From the NCBI RefSeq assembly GCF_000152625.1, contig NZ_CH724156.1, forward strand, positions 3,154,602 through 3,218,601: a stretch of DNA of 64,000 bases. Reading direction: 5' to 3'. This DNA comes from Roseovarius nubinhibens ISM (lineage in GTDB: Bacteria; Pseudomonadota; Alphaproteobacteria; Rhodobacterales; Rhodobacteraceae). Shown here one piece after another: positions 33,463-41,700 of this stretch (its first letter is position 1; every line of letters begins with the position of its first letter). The notes under the pieces were generated by a model. The model was given only the letters and a program-made list of their open reading frames with translations, did no database searches and was not told the origin of the DNA. The position numbers and the translations under genes are program-made.

Positions 33463-34202
33463 GGTAGGCGGGCGCGGGCCTCGGCCACTTGCGCCGGGTC
33501 GAGCGTGGCGCGGATGATATCGGGTGTTTGCGCGGCGCGGGCGAGGGGCGTGCCCCAGGGGTCGGCGATGACCGAGCCGCCGAAATAGCCATGGCCGTTT
33601 TGGGCGCCGGCGTGATCGGCGTAGGCGACATAGGCGCCGTTTTCAAAGGCGCGGGTCGGGATCAGGTGGCGCGAGACGACGCCCCAGTCGGCCCCGAGCG
33701 CCGTCGGCACGAGGATGAGATCGCAGCCCGCCATGGCCTGGGCGCGGGTGTTTTCGGGAAATTCCACGTCATAGCAGATGAGAAAGCCGCAGGTGAGCCC
33801 GCCGAGCGTGAACTGACCCAGATCTGCGCCGCGGGTGAAATGATCGGCCTCATAGCCGGGCGGCAGGGTGAGCTTGCGGTGATGGCCGATGGGTTGACCT
33901 GATTTATCAAGGCATTGCGCGGAATTGTAGAGGCGGCCTTCGGCGGCCTCGGCATAGCCATAGGCGAGGGCAACCCCGTGCTGACGGGCGAGATCCGCCA
34001 TGGCGCGGGCGAAGGGGCCGTCGCGCGGCTCGGCCCGCTCGGGCAGGGCGTCGCCGATGTTGTAGCCGCAGTGGAAAAGCTCGGGCAGCAGCAAGAGATC
34101 GGTGGCTTGCAGGGTGGCGAGATGGTCGCGCAGCCAGCCGAGACGCTCCTCGGGCAGGCCGAGATCGCCCGGTGGCTGGGCGATGGCGAGGGTGAACCCC
34201 AT
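33414..34202 (-). CDS. Nitrilase-superfamily amidohydrolase
   Basis: This 262-residue protein has the family triad: Glu in LLLPELFHCG, Lys in IGHHRKLTLPP and Cys in GFLICYDVEFPENTR. The related R-amidase/nitrilase branch hydrolyses small amides, nitriles or carbamoyl compounds. Its 3' end overlaps that of the flavin monooxygenase on the other strand by 49 bases, and it begins two bases after the Fur-type gene stop, so it shares that gene's transcript. Substrate not identifiable. Confidence 0.88.
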   Translation of the reverse strand: MGFTLAIAQPPGDLGLPEERLGWLRDHLATLQATDLLLLPELFHCGYNIGDALPERAEPRDGPFARAMADLARQHGVALAYGYAEAAEGRLYNSAQCLDKSGQPIGHHRKLTLPPGYEADHFTRGADLGQFTLGGLTCGFLICYDVEFPENTRAQAMAGCDLILVPTALGADWGVVSRHLIPTRAFENGAYVAYADHAGAQNGHGYFGGSVIADPWGTPLARAAQTPDIIRATLDPAQVAEARARLPYLRDRAALPSVTSTP

Positions 34203-34204
34203 GA

Positions 34205-34627
34205 TCAGTCCTTGGATTTGTCGAGCGGCACGCCGAAGAGCTCCATCCGGTGGCCTTGCAGCTTGTAGCCGAGGCGGCGGGCGATCTTTTCTTGCAGCGC
34301 TTCGATCTCGGGGTCGACGAATTCCACCACATCGCCGGTGGTGACGTCGATCAGGTGGTCGTGATGTTCGCGCTCGGCATCCTCATAGCGGGCGCGGCCG
34401 TCGCCGAATTCGAGCTTTTCGAGAATGCCCGCCTCTTCGAAGAGCTTGACCGTGCGATAGACCGTGGCGATGGAAATGCCCGGATCGACCGCCGAGGCGC
34501 GGGCGTAGAGCTCGTCCACATCGGGGTGATCATCAGAGCTTTCAAGGACGGTGGCGATGGTGCGGCGCTGTTCGGTCATCCGCAGCCCGCGGGCTTCGCA
34601 GCGTTCAAGGATCGTCGTATCGGTCAT
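34205..34627 (-). CDS. Fur-family metalloregulator (Fur/Mur type)
   Basis: This 140-residue protein has the winged helix LRMTEQRRTIATVLESSDDHPDVDELY ... ISIATVYRTVKLFEEAGIL and the dimerisation-domain metal motif EREHHDHLIDVTTG. There is no C-terminal CxxC zinc site. Rhodobacterales members of this group often act as the manganese regulator Mur, while iron is handled by other regulators, so the metal is uncertain. The transcript continues into the nitrilase gene after two bases. Confidence 0.9.
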   Translation of the reverse strand: MTDTTILERCEARGLRMTEQRRTIATVLESSDDHPDVDELYARASAVDPGISIATVYRTVKLFEEAGILEKLEFGDGRARYEDAEREHHDHLIDVTTGDVVEFVDPEIEALQEKIARRLGYKLQGHRMELFGVPLDKSKD

Positions 34628-34702
34628 GGGCTCTTCCGCGGTAAATCTCGGCTTGGACAGTAACGGGGGGCAATAACGGGTCGGGCCGGGCAGTTCCAGT
34701 GT

Positions 34703-35950
34703 TTAAACCAAATCCGGCTCGCGGCCAAAACGATTGGCAAGACGGGCCACGGTGAGCCCTTGGACGATGATCGAAAAGATCACCACGAGATAGGTGGCGG
34801 TGAGGATCACCGGCTTCCATTCGCTGTCGGGCAGCGAGAGCGCCAGCGCCACCGAGATACCGCCCTTGAGCCCGCCCCAGGTCATGATCGGGATGACGCC
34901 GTTTTCAAATGTGCGGAAGGGGCGCAGGATGTAGATCGGCACCAGCACGGCGGCGAGCCGGCCAAAGAGCGCCAGCGCGATGGAGGCCGCGCCAATGAGC
35001 AGGTAATCGGTCTCAAACGCCACGGCGAAGACCTCGAACCCGATCATCAGGAAGAGCACGGCGTTGAGGATCTCGTCGATGAGTTTCCAAAACCCGTCGA
35101 CATATTGCCTTGTGGTTTCGCTCATCCCGTGTTTGGCGCCGACCTCACCGATCAAAAGACCGGCGCAGACCGCCATGATCGGGGCCGAGACATGGAGATA
35201 GACGGCGAGCTCATAGCCGCCGAAGGCGAGGCCGAGGGTCAGCAGCACTTCGAGCGAATAGTCGTCGATATGGCGCATGACGCGGAAGGTGAGCCAGCCC
35301 AGCGCGAGGCCGAGAGCTGCACCGCCCAGAGCCTCCTGGATAAAGAGCTTGGCCGCGCCGGCAAGACCGCTGCCATGGGCGTCGCCGGTGGGGAATGCGA
35401 GGCCCACGAGCACCAGAAAGACCACATAGCCCACGCCATCGTTGAAGAGGCTTTCGCCCGCGATCTTGGTCTCGAGCGCCTTGGAGAGATTGGCCTCGCG
35501 CAGCACGCCGAGCACCGCCACCGGATCGGTGGGCGAGACCACCGAGCCAAAGACCAGTGCAATGAGGAAAGGCGCGCCGGTGAGCCAAGAAAAACCGGTG
35601 CCGATGACGAGGGTGGAGAGGCCGACGCCGAGCGTTGCCATGAGAAACACCGCCCGCCATTGGGCGCGCAGGTCGGAGATTTTCACATGGAGCGCCCCGG
35701 CAAAGAGCAAAAGCCCCAGCATCCCTTCGAGCAGCGCGTCAGAGAAATGCAGCCCGGTGACCAAGCGTCGGATTTCGTCGGAAATCCCCAGATGCGGCAG
35801 CATCCAGTCGACCCCCATCATCCCGAAAGAGGCGACCAGCGCCACCACCAGAATGCCGATGGCGGAGGGCAGTTTGAGAAAGAGGTAATTGATGGCCCCG
35901 AAGACGCCTGCGAGCACGATGAGCAGCGAGGAAATCTGCAGAATGGTCAT
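34703..35950 (-). CDS. CPA1-type Na+/H+ antiporter (NhaP family)
   Basis: This 415-residue inner-membrane protein has about twelve hydrophobic helices. GSVVSPTDPVAVLGVL and ESLFNDGVGYVVFLVLVG contain the paired acidic residues of the ion site in CPA1 exchangers. TWGGLKGGISVALALSLP is the usual late conserved helix. It should exchange sodium or potassium for protons and help pH and salt balance, fitting a marine bacterium. It is transcribed singly. Confidence 0.92.
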   Translation of the reverse strand: MTILQISSLLIVLAGVFGAINYLFLKLPSAIGILVVALVASFGMMGVDWMLPHLGISDEIRRLVTGLHFSDALLEGMLGLLLFAGALHVKISDLRAQWRAVFLMATLGVGLSTLVIGTGFSWLTGAPFLIALVFGSVVSPTDPVAVLGVLREANLSKALETKIAGESLFNDGVGYVVFLVLVGLAFPTGDAHGSGLAGAAKLFIQEALGGAALGLALGWLTFRVMRHIDDYSLEVLLTLGLAFGGYELAVYLHVSAPIMAVCAGLLIGEVGAKHGMSETTRQYVDGFWKLIDEILNAVLFLMIGFEVFAVAFETDYLLIGAASIALALFGRLAAVLVPIYILRPFRTFENGVIPIMTWGGLKGGISVALALSLPDSEWKPVILTATYLVVIFSIIVQGLTVARLANRFGREPDLV

Positions 35951-36068
35951 GGGCGCGCTCCGGGCGAAAGATCAATCCTTGCCAAAGACCTAGCACGGGG
36001 GGCGCGATGGGGCCAGAGTCATGGGTCAGTGCGATGGGCCAGAGTGATGGGCCCATCGCACTCCTGTC

Positions 36069-37493
36069 TCAGGTGCCGCAGAAGGTCTGTTGCACGCGCT
36101 CTTCGGGCAGGGGCGGCCGGGTCAGATCGGCAAACTCTTCGCGCGTCTCATAGGGGCTGGAGAGCGCCGTCAGCAGCCGGTCGAACGGGGCGTAATCGCC
36201 TTCGCGCGCGGCCGCGATCATCTGCTCGATGCGGTGATTGCGCGGGATCACGTAAGGGTTGGCGGCGCGCATCACCGCCTCTGGGTCGGTCTCGTATTTG
36301 AGGCGGGCCTGCCAGCGGGCGTGCCAGCCGTCGAAAGCGTCGCGGTCGGTGAACTGATCGCGGGGGGCGCCGTCGCTCAGGCTGCGGAAGGTGTTGGTGA
36401 AATCCGCGCCATCCTGCTGCATCAGCGTCAGGAGATCATCGACCAGCGCATCATCGCCGTCTTGCGCCGCGCTCAGGCCAATTTTGCGGGCGAAAACCTC
36501 GCTTCGGTATTTGGCGATGAGGGCGGGCATGTCATGGACGAGCTTGGTGAACTCCTCGACCGCCACGTCCTGATCCGGGGTGAGCGGCACGAGGCAGGTG
36601 GCGAGCTGGGCGATGTTCCAGACGATCACATGCGCCTGATTTGAATAGGAATATCGGCCCTGGGCGTCGATCGAGCTAAACACCGTTTGCGGGTGGTAGC
36701 GGTCCATATAGGCGCAAGGCCCATAGTCGATGGTCTCGCCCGAAAGCGTGGTGTTGTCGGTGTTCATCACGCCATGGATAAAGCCCAGACCCTCCCAAAG
36801 CGCGATGAGCCGGGCCTGCCGTCCGATGACGCCTGCGAGCATCTCGCCCGGGGTCTCGGCCTGCGGGTAATGGCGGGCGCGTGTGTAGTCGAAAAGCGCG
36901 CGCAGCCGGTCAAGATCGCGGCGGGCGAGGAAGAACTGAAACGTGCCCACGCGGATATGGCTGTCGGCGACGCGGGTCAGCACCGCGCCGGGTAGGGCGC
37001 CGCTCTCGCGAAAGACCTTTTCGCCGGTCTCGACGGCGGCGAGCGCCCGGGTGGTCGGCACGCCCAGCGCATGCATCGCCTCGCTCACCACATATTCGCG
37101 CAGGACCGGGCCGAGCCAGGCGCGGCCATCGCCCATCCGGCTATAGGGGGTGGGGCCGGAGCCCTTGAGCTGAATATCGCGGCGGCGGCCAGCGCTGTCG
37201 ATCACCTCGCCCAAGAGATTGGCGCGGCCATCGCCGAGCTGGGGTGAGAAGCCGCCAAATTGATGCCCGGCATAGGCCTGGGCCAGCGGGTCGGCCCCGT
37301 CGGGGATGCGGTTGCCAGCGAGCATGTCGGCCAGGGCGGGATCAGAGGCGTCGGCCTCGATCCCGAGATCGCGGGCGAGGCCGTCGTTGAAGCGGATGAG
37401 GCGCGGGGCGGCGACGGGTTTCGGGTTGATCCGCGTGAAAAAGCCCTCGGGCAGGGCGGCATAGCTGTTGTCGAAGGGGATCTGCAGGGTCAT
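36069..37493 (-). CDS. selO: SelO-family protein adenylyltransferase (YdiU)
   Basis: This 474-residue protein belongs to the SelO pseudokinase family, which transfers AMP to Ser, Thr or Tyr of target proteins. Conserved elements include YAGHQFGGFSPQLGDGRANLLGE, IQLKGSGPTPYSRMGDGRAWLGPVLREYVVSEAMHALG and FIHGVMNTDNTTLSGETIDYGP, where Asn and Asp bind metal in an inverted ATP orientation. Length is normal for bacterial SelO. Its role is linked to redox stress in other bacteria. Confidence 0.93.
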   Translation of the reverse strand: MTLQIPFDNSYAALPEGFFTRINPKPVAAPRLIRFNDGLARDLGIEADASDPALADMLAGNRIPDGADPLAQAYAGHQFGGFSPQLGDGRANLLGEVIDSAGRRRDIQLKGSGPTPYSRMGDGRAWLGPVLREYVVSEAMHALGVPTTRALAAVETGEKVFRESGALPGAVLTRVADSHIRVGTFQFFLARRDLDRLRALFDYTRARHYPQAETPGEMLAGVIGRQARLIALWEGLGFIHGVMNTDNTTLSGETIDYGPCAYMDRYHPQTVFSSIDAQGRYSYSNQAHVIVWNIAQLATCLVPLTPDQDVAVEEFTKLVHDMPALIAKYRSEVFARKIGLSAAQDGDDALVDDLLTLMQQDGADFTNTFRSLSDGAPRDQFTDRDAFDGWHARWQARLKYETDPEAVMRAANPYVIPRNHRIEQMIAAAREGDYAPFDRLLTALSSPYETREEFADLTRPPLPEERVQQTFCGT

Positions 37494-37535
37494 CGGCTCT
37501 CCTTTCGCGGCGCTCTGAGAGGGGCGGATGGGGGG

Positions 37536-37982
37536 TCAGAGCTTGCGGCTCATCAGGATATAGTCATCGCGGGGCGTGAAATGGAGACGTTGGTAGAGCT
37601 TGCGCGCCTTTTCATCGCTGCGATCCACCTCGAGATGGATGGCCTTGAGCCCGTGCCCGGCGAGCGCCTTGGGCAGCGCGGTGAGCAGTTCCGAGCCGAT
37701 GCCGCGGCCGCGCACGCCGGGGCGGATGTAGATCTCGTCGAGAATGGCGTCGAGCCCGCCAAATTCGAGCGACCAGCCAAAGGAGAGCGCCGCATAGCCG
37801 ATGGGGGCGCGGCGCGGTCCGGCGAGGTAGATCACCCCATGCGGCGAGCCGGTCAGGAGCGGTTCGAGCGCGGCCCGGCGGCCCGCGTCATCCTGGGCGA
37901 TCCCGGCCTCGGCATGGAAGGCGGTGACCAGCGGCAAGAGCCGGTCGAGATCGTCGAGTGTGGCAAGGGTGAGCGCGGTCAT
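37536..37982 (-). CDS. GNAT-family N-acetyltransferase
   Basis: ATG 37982 gives 148 residues and overlaps the nucleoside hydrolase stop as ATGA, which decides the start. The acetyl-CoA motif is visible in EIYIRPGVRGRGIGSELLTALPK, and LHFTPRDDYILMSRKL closes the domain. The acceptor is unknown. Tight coupling to the nucleoside hydrolase suggests that both are made together but does not reveal the substrate. Confidence 0.9.
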   Translation of the reverse strand: MTALTLATLDDLDRLLPLVTAFHAEAGIAQDDAGRRAALEPLLTGSPHGVIYLAGPRRAPIGYAALSFGWSLEFGGLDAILDEIYIRPGVRGRGIGSELLTALPKALAGHGLKAIHLEVDRSDEKARKLYQRLHFTPRDDYILMSRKL

Positions 37983-38920
37983 AGGCGGGCGAGCCTTTCG
38001 GTCAGGAGCGAGAAGAAGCCATCGGCGTCGATATCGCCGAGGAACAGGGCATTGGGGGCGCGGGAGGTCACGCCCCACCAGTCGGCGACGCTCATGCCCA
38101 TGGTGAGTTCGGACGTGGTCTCGATCGCGACATTGACGTGGCGGCCGGAAAAGAGATCGGGGCGCAGAAGATAGGCGATGACGCAAGGATCATGCAGCGG
38201 CGCGCCGGGCGAGCCGTATTTCTCGCGGTCGTAGCGTTCAAAGAACTCGGTCATCTGGGCCACGGCGATGCCCACCGGGGTGCCAAGCGCTCGGAAGGCG
38301 GCGTTGCGGCTTTCGGTGACCAGCGCCTTATGGGTGAGATCGAGCGGCGCCATGGTGATATCAACGCCGGATTTCAGCACGATGCCAGCGGCTTGCGGGT
38401 CGACATGAATGTTGAATTCAGCGGCGGGGGTGACATTGCCCACGGCGAAATAGGCGCCACCCATGAGCACGATCCGGCGGATGCGGGGCGCGATGTCGGG
38501 GGCTTTTTGCAGGGCGGTCGCGATATTGGTGAGCGGCCCGAGCGGGCAGAGCGTGACGGTGCCGGAATCGTGCTCGCGCAGGCAGGCGATGATGTGATCG
38601 ACGGCGTGGGCGTCCTGCAGCGGCATGGTGGGTTCGGGCAGGTCGGGCCCGTCGAGCCCGGTCTTGCCATGGACATGTTCGGCGGTGACGAGAGCGCGGC
38701 CCAGAGGCCGGTCGCAGCCTGCGAAGACCGGGATGTCGCGGCGGCCCGCCAATTCGCAGACCATCCTCGCGTTGCGCGCGGTGAGCGCCAGCGGCACATT
38801 GCCCGCGACACAGGTGATCGCCAGCAGATCAATCTCCTCCGGGCTGGCCAGAGCCAGCAGGATCGCCACGGCGTCATCCTGGCCGGGGTCGGTGTCGATG
38901 ATGATCTTTTCTCTGCTCAT
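37979..38920 (-). CDS. Inosine/uridine-preferring nucleoside hydrolase family protein
   Basis: This 313-residue protein begins MSREKIIIDTDPGQDDAVAILLAL, with the Asp cluster that binds the catalytic calcium. Later LMGGAYFAVGNVTPAAEFNIHVDPQAA matches the ribose-binding region. It should hydrolyse ribonucleosides to base and ribose for salvage. It is coupled to the acetyltransferase by a 4-base overlap and begins 32 bases after tpiA. The base preference cannot be determined. Confidence 0.92.
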   Translation of the reverse strand: MSREKIIIDTDPGQDDAVAILLALASPEEIDLLAITCVAGNVPLALTARNARMVCELAGRRDIPVFAGCDRPLGRALVTAEHVHGKTGLDGPDLPEPTMPLQDAHAVDHIIACLREHDSGTVTLCPLGPLTNIATALQKAPDIAPRIRRIVLMGGAYFAVGNVTPAAEFNIHVDPQAAGIVLKSGVDITMAPLDLTHKALVTESRNAAFRALGTPVGIAVAQMTEFFERYDREKYGSPGAPLHDPCVIAYLLRPDLFSGRHVNVAIETTSELTMGMSVADWWGVTSRAPNALFLGDIDADGFFSLLTERLARL

Positions 38921-38952
38921 GGCCGCACCTTGGGACCCGGCGGGGCGGATGT

Positions 38953-39699
38953 CTAGGCCGAGGCTTCGAGGGCGCTGACGATGGGGGAGAAATCGGCGGC
39001 CTTGAGCGAGGCGCCGCCGACCAGCGCGCCGTCAACATTGGAGACGGCAAAGATCGAGGCGGCGTTTTCGGGTTTGACCGAGCCGCCATAGAGCAGTCGC
39101 ACCGAGCGGCCGACGCCCGCGCCAAAGCGCCGTTCGAGACGAGCGCGGATGAAATCATGCACCTCGCCAATCTGATCGGTGTCGGGCACCAGCCCAGTGC
39201 CGATGGCCCAGATCGGCTCGTAGGCGATGACGGTGTTTTCGCCGGTGGCGCTGTCCGGGACCGAGAGGGCGAGCTGGGCGCCGATGATGTCGAGCGTGTT
39301 CTGGGCCTCGCGCTGGGCGAGGCTCTCGCCGAGGCAGATCACGGTCAGGAGGTCTGCCGCATGGGCGGCGCGGGCCTTTTCGCGGACCTGATCGCTGTCT
39401 TCGTCATGGTCTTCGCGGCGCTCGGAATGGCCCAAGATGACCGCCGTGGCCCCGGCATCGCGGAGCTGGGCGGCGGAAATGTCGCCGGTATGGGCACCCG
39501 AGGGCGCGGCATGGCAGTCCTGGCCGCCGATGCGGATCGGGCCGGCGCAGGAGACGGCGCGCGAAATCAGCGTGGCGGGCGGGCAGATGAGCAGATCGAC
39601 GGAGGCCTCGGCATGACGTTGGGCCAATGTGGCCAGCTCATCCAGCGTGGCGCTGTCGCCATTCATCTTCCAATTGCCGGCGGCCAGCTTGCGTCGCAT
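38953..39699 (-). CDS. tpiA: Triosephosphate isomerase
   Basis: This 248-residue TIM-barrel enzyme interconverts dihydroxyacetone phosphate and glyceraldehyde 3-phosphate. Catalytic Lys in AAGNWKMNG, His in ILGHSERR, Glu in VIAYEPIWAIGTG and the phosphate loop LLYGGSVKPENAASI are all present. Length and motifs are normal. It leads into the nucleoside hydrolase and acetyltransferase genes. Confidence 0.97.
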   Translation of the reverse strand: MRRKLAAGNWKMNGDSATLDELATLAQRHAEASVDLLICPPATLISRAVSCAGPIRIGGQDCHAAPSGAHTGDISAAQLRDAGATAVILGHSERREDHDEDSDQVREKARAAHAADLLTVICLGESLAQREAQNTLDIIGAQLALSVPDSATGENTVIAYEPIWAIGTGLVPDTDQIGEVHDFIRARLERRFGAGVGRSVRLLYGGSVKPENAASIFAVSNVDGALVGGASLKAADFSPIVSALEASA

Positions 39700-39748
39700 A
39701 TACTCGTCCCTGATTTGTTTCTCTTATCAACGGCTTGCGCCGCGACGT

Positions 39749-40099
39749 TCACATCCCTTCGAAGCGGATGGATTCGCCGCAGCCGCAGGCTTCGGTGACG
39801 TTGGGGTTATTGAATTTAAAGCCGGATTCCAAGAGCGACACCTCGTAATCGATCTCGGTTCCGAAGAGAAACATCTGGGCCATGGGGGCGATCATGATGC
39901 GCGCGCCCTCTTGTTCGACCACCTCGTCATTGGGGTCGACCTCGGTCACGTAATCCATCGTGTATTCCATACCCGCGCAGCCGCCTTTCTTGACGCCGAT
40001 GCGCAGCCCCTGATGGCCGTCCTTGGTCATCAGCTTGGCGATCTGGGCAGCGGCGGCCGGGGTCATGGTCACGGCCTGTTTTCCGGGGATTCCGAACAT
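39749..40099 (-). CDS. HesB/IscA-family iron-sulfur carrier (ErpA/SufA-like)
   Basis: ATG 40099, with AAGGAG eight bases upstream, gives 116 residues; an in-frame TTG at 40105 is less likely. The three conserved cysteines are in VKKGGCAGMEYTM and EACGCGESIRF, which bind a 2Fe-2S or 4Fe-4S cluster for transfer to target enzymes. Other Fe-S assembly genes are not adjacent, although a SufT-like gene lies about 1.6 kb away. Confidence 0.92.
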   Translation of the reverse strand: MFGIPGKQAVTMTPAAAAQIAKLMTKDGHQGLRIGVKKGGCAGMEYTMDYVTEVDPNDEVVEQEGARIMIAPMAQMFLFGTEIDYEVSLLESGFKFNNPNVTEACGCGESIRFEGM

Positions 40100-40124
40100 G
40101 GGCAAGTCTCCTTATGCGCCATAT

Positions 40125-40868
40125 CTAGGCGCTTGGGCGGATGATCTCAAGCAGGGGCAGACCGAGAAGGCTGTGCAATAGGGCGAGCGTGCCCATCGAC
40201 ACCGCCAGCGCCCAGGCAAATGAGGCCAGCGTGCCGATGATAACATACTCCGCCATCTGGCGGCTGTCGTCTTCGCCGCCGCTCTGGATCGTCTCGAATC
40301 GCAGCACCGATTTGGCGGCGATGAGAAAGCCGATCCCGGCGGGCAGCCCGGCGATCATCAGCCCGAAAATGAGCCCGCGTTCGAGAATGCCGATCATCTG
40401 GCCACCGCCCGGCAGGCTCTGGCGGGTGAGCTCGGGGCTGAAGGGCTCCATCAGCTTGCCCACGGCAAAGCCGCCGGCGCGGGTGGCGTAGAGGAGGCCG
40501 GCGAGCAGGAGCGCGCTTTCGGGCAGCCAGGTGAGCGGGGCGTGCGGTGCATCGGCCCAGAGCGAGGGGGCGAGGGCGGCGGTGATCAGCAGCGTGGCGA
40601 TATGGGCGATCTGGTCGAGGATATGGGCGCGAAACCGGTCGTCGAAGAGCTGCACCTTGATCGTGTCGATAAAGATATGGCTGAGCGCCAGCAGATAGAG
40701 CGCCGGGGCGTCCCATTGGCCGAAGATGAGCAGCAAGCTGCCCAGCACGATGAGGAAATGCAGCGCCAATGTCGCGCCCTTGTCCTTGGTCTCGACCATG
40801 CGGCGGGTTTGCAGCACGTAATCGGCGAGCACATGGGCAAAGAAGAGAAGGGCGAGGGTTTCGGGCAT
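40125..40868 (-). CDS. DUF3307 membrane protein
   Basis: ATG 40868 gives 247 residues with about six hydrophobic helices. The start FFAHVLADYVLQTRRMVETKDKGATLALHFLIVLG and LALSHIFIDTIKVQLFD carry the conserved His and Asp residues of DUF3307. It lies five bases downstream of the SatD-like gene, a pairing that recurs in many bacteria. No biochemical function is established as far as I know. As a membrane partner of a nucleotide-cyclase-like cytoplasmic protein it could be an effector or channel, but that is inference. Confidence 0.88.
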   Translation of the reverse strand: MPETLALLFFAHVLADYVLQTRRMVETKDKGATLALHFLIVLGSLLLIFGQWDAPALYLLALSHIFIDTIKVQLFDDRFRAHILDQIAHIATLLITAALAPSLWADAPHAPLTWLPESALLLAGLLYATRAGGFAVGKLMEPFSPELTRQSLPGGGQMIGILERGLIFGLMIAGLPAGIGFLIAAKSVLRFETIQSGGEDDSRQMAEYVIIGTLASFAWALAVSMGTLALLHSLLGLPLLEIIRPSA

Positions 40869-40873
40869 GGCGC

Positions 40874-41533
40874 TCAGTCCGGTGCGGCGTGGTGTTCGAG
40901 GGCGGAAAGCGCCAGTTCGATCGCCGGGAAATGCGCCGCGTCGAGCGATTTGGTGACGCTCTGGCGGGATTTGCCGACGGTCTCGGCGAGCGCGGTAAAG
41001 CTTGGTCGGGGCGGCGGCGCGAGGGCCTGGGTCAGGATCTCGGCCTGCACCGGGGTCCAGCCGCGCGACAGCGTGTCGAGCAGGTAGAGCGTCGCCTGAC
41101 GCGGGCCGGTGGCGGCATCTGTGCCGTGGTAATAGAGGCGAGAGGGGGCCGTTTTGCCCAGTTTGATCGCCTCGAGCGCATGGCCGGAGGCGGCAAAGAC
41201 CGGATCGGTTTCGGCGTTGAGATCGGGGCCGAGCAGGGCGGTGACAGGGCCGATGGCGAGGCCGATATAGCTGTCGTAGCCGTCCCCCAGCGCGCGCAGG
41301 GCGGCGCGGAAGGCAAGGCAGGCGCGAAAGGCCAGCTCGGGCCGCCCCAGCGCCACCTGCCAGCCATCGCCCCGGTGACGGGTAAAGCGCAGGCTGTCGC
41401 CTTGCCAGGCGGCCTGAGCCATGGCGCAAGCGGCCAGCGCGTCAAAGGCGCGGGCGACACTTGCCTCGCCCAATCCGGTCGAGTTCACGAGGTCGCCGGT
41501 CAGCACGGCAATATGATCGGGTGTGCGGGTCAT
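40874..41533 (-). CDS. SatD-family protein (cyclase-like fold plus HTH)
   Basis: The 219-residue protein starts at ATG 41533. The N-terminal part has IAVLTGDLVNST (about 8-19) and FTRHRGDGWQVAL (about 50-62), which recall the metal and substrate motifs of class III nucleotide cyclases. The C-terminal part (SFTALAETVGKSRQSVTKSLDAA) looks like a helix-turn-helix. This matches the SatD family, whose role is poorly understood. It forms a tight pair with the DUF3307 gene. A strong promoter ends close enough to the ATG for a leaderless message, and four 30-bp repeats lie across it. Confidence 0.85.
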   Translation of the reverse strand: MTRTPDHIAVLTGDLVNSTGLGEASVARAFDALAACAMAQAAWQGDSLRFTRHRGDGWQVALGRPELAFRACLAFRAALRALGDGYDSYIGLAIGPVTALLGPDLNAETDPVFAASGHALEAIKLGKTAPSRLYYHGTDAATGPRQATLYLLDTLSRGWTPVQAEILTQALAPPPRPSFTALAETVGKSRQSVTKSLDAAHFPAIELALSALEHHAAPD

Positions 41534-41644
41534 TGCGCATCCAGTATAGGCTGCGAATGAAGAAATGCAATATGTTTGGGCTGCGGTGATTGAGGCGCAC
41601 CCTGTAGGGGCTGCGGAAGCGGAGATGCATCCCAAAGGGGCTGC
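41525..41644 (-). repeat. Four tandem 30-bp repeats upstream of the SatD gene
   Basis: On the minus strand GCAGCC recurs at 41644, 41614, 41584 and 41554, exactly 30 bases apart. Each unit also has a second conserved part around TGCRY about 15 bases on. The last unit contains the SatD start codon and the -10 box. The copies are degenerate, which suggests preserved binding sites rather than a fresh duplication. Confidence 0.85.
41543..41570 (-). promoter_or_regulatory. Sigma-70-like promoter giving a probable leaderless transcript
   Basis: On the minus strand, TTGCAT (41570-41565) is followed after 16 bases by TATACT (41548-41543). The SatD ATG begins ten bases after the -10 box, so transcription would start at or within a few bases of the ATG. 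No ribosome site could then be present on the message. Confidence 0.6.
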
Positions 41645-41648
41645 CACG

Positions 41649-41671
41649 AAAAAGGCGGCCCGCAGGCCGCC
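41649..41671 (-). terminator. Terminator after the SufT gene
   Basis: Reading the minus strand, GGCGGCC (41671-41665), loop TGCG, and GGCCGCC (41660-41654) form a 7-bp stem followed by TTTTT (41653-41649). Confidence 0.85.
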
Positions 41672-41676
41672 CGATC

Positions 41677-41700
41677 TTCGCGTTACATTTCGCGTTACAT
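41677..41700. repeat. 12-bp tandem duplication across the sufT stop
   Basis: TTCGCGTTACAT occurs twice in a row (41677-41688 and 41689-41700). The second copy contains the sufT stop codon, so the Met-stop context is duplicated. It looks like a simple slippage duplication. Confidence 0.85.

Noticed and set aside
40125-41533. Calling the SatD-DUF3307 pair a Pycsar anti-phage system
   Set aside because: Only general motif resemblance and gene pairing support it. There is no defence-island context and no proof of cyclase activity, so it is reported as a hypothesis only.
41677-41700. The 12-bp tandem duplication as a regulatory element
   Set aside because: It overlaps a stop codon and looks like replication slippage. 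No further copies were noticed.
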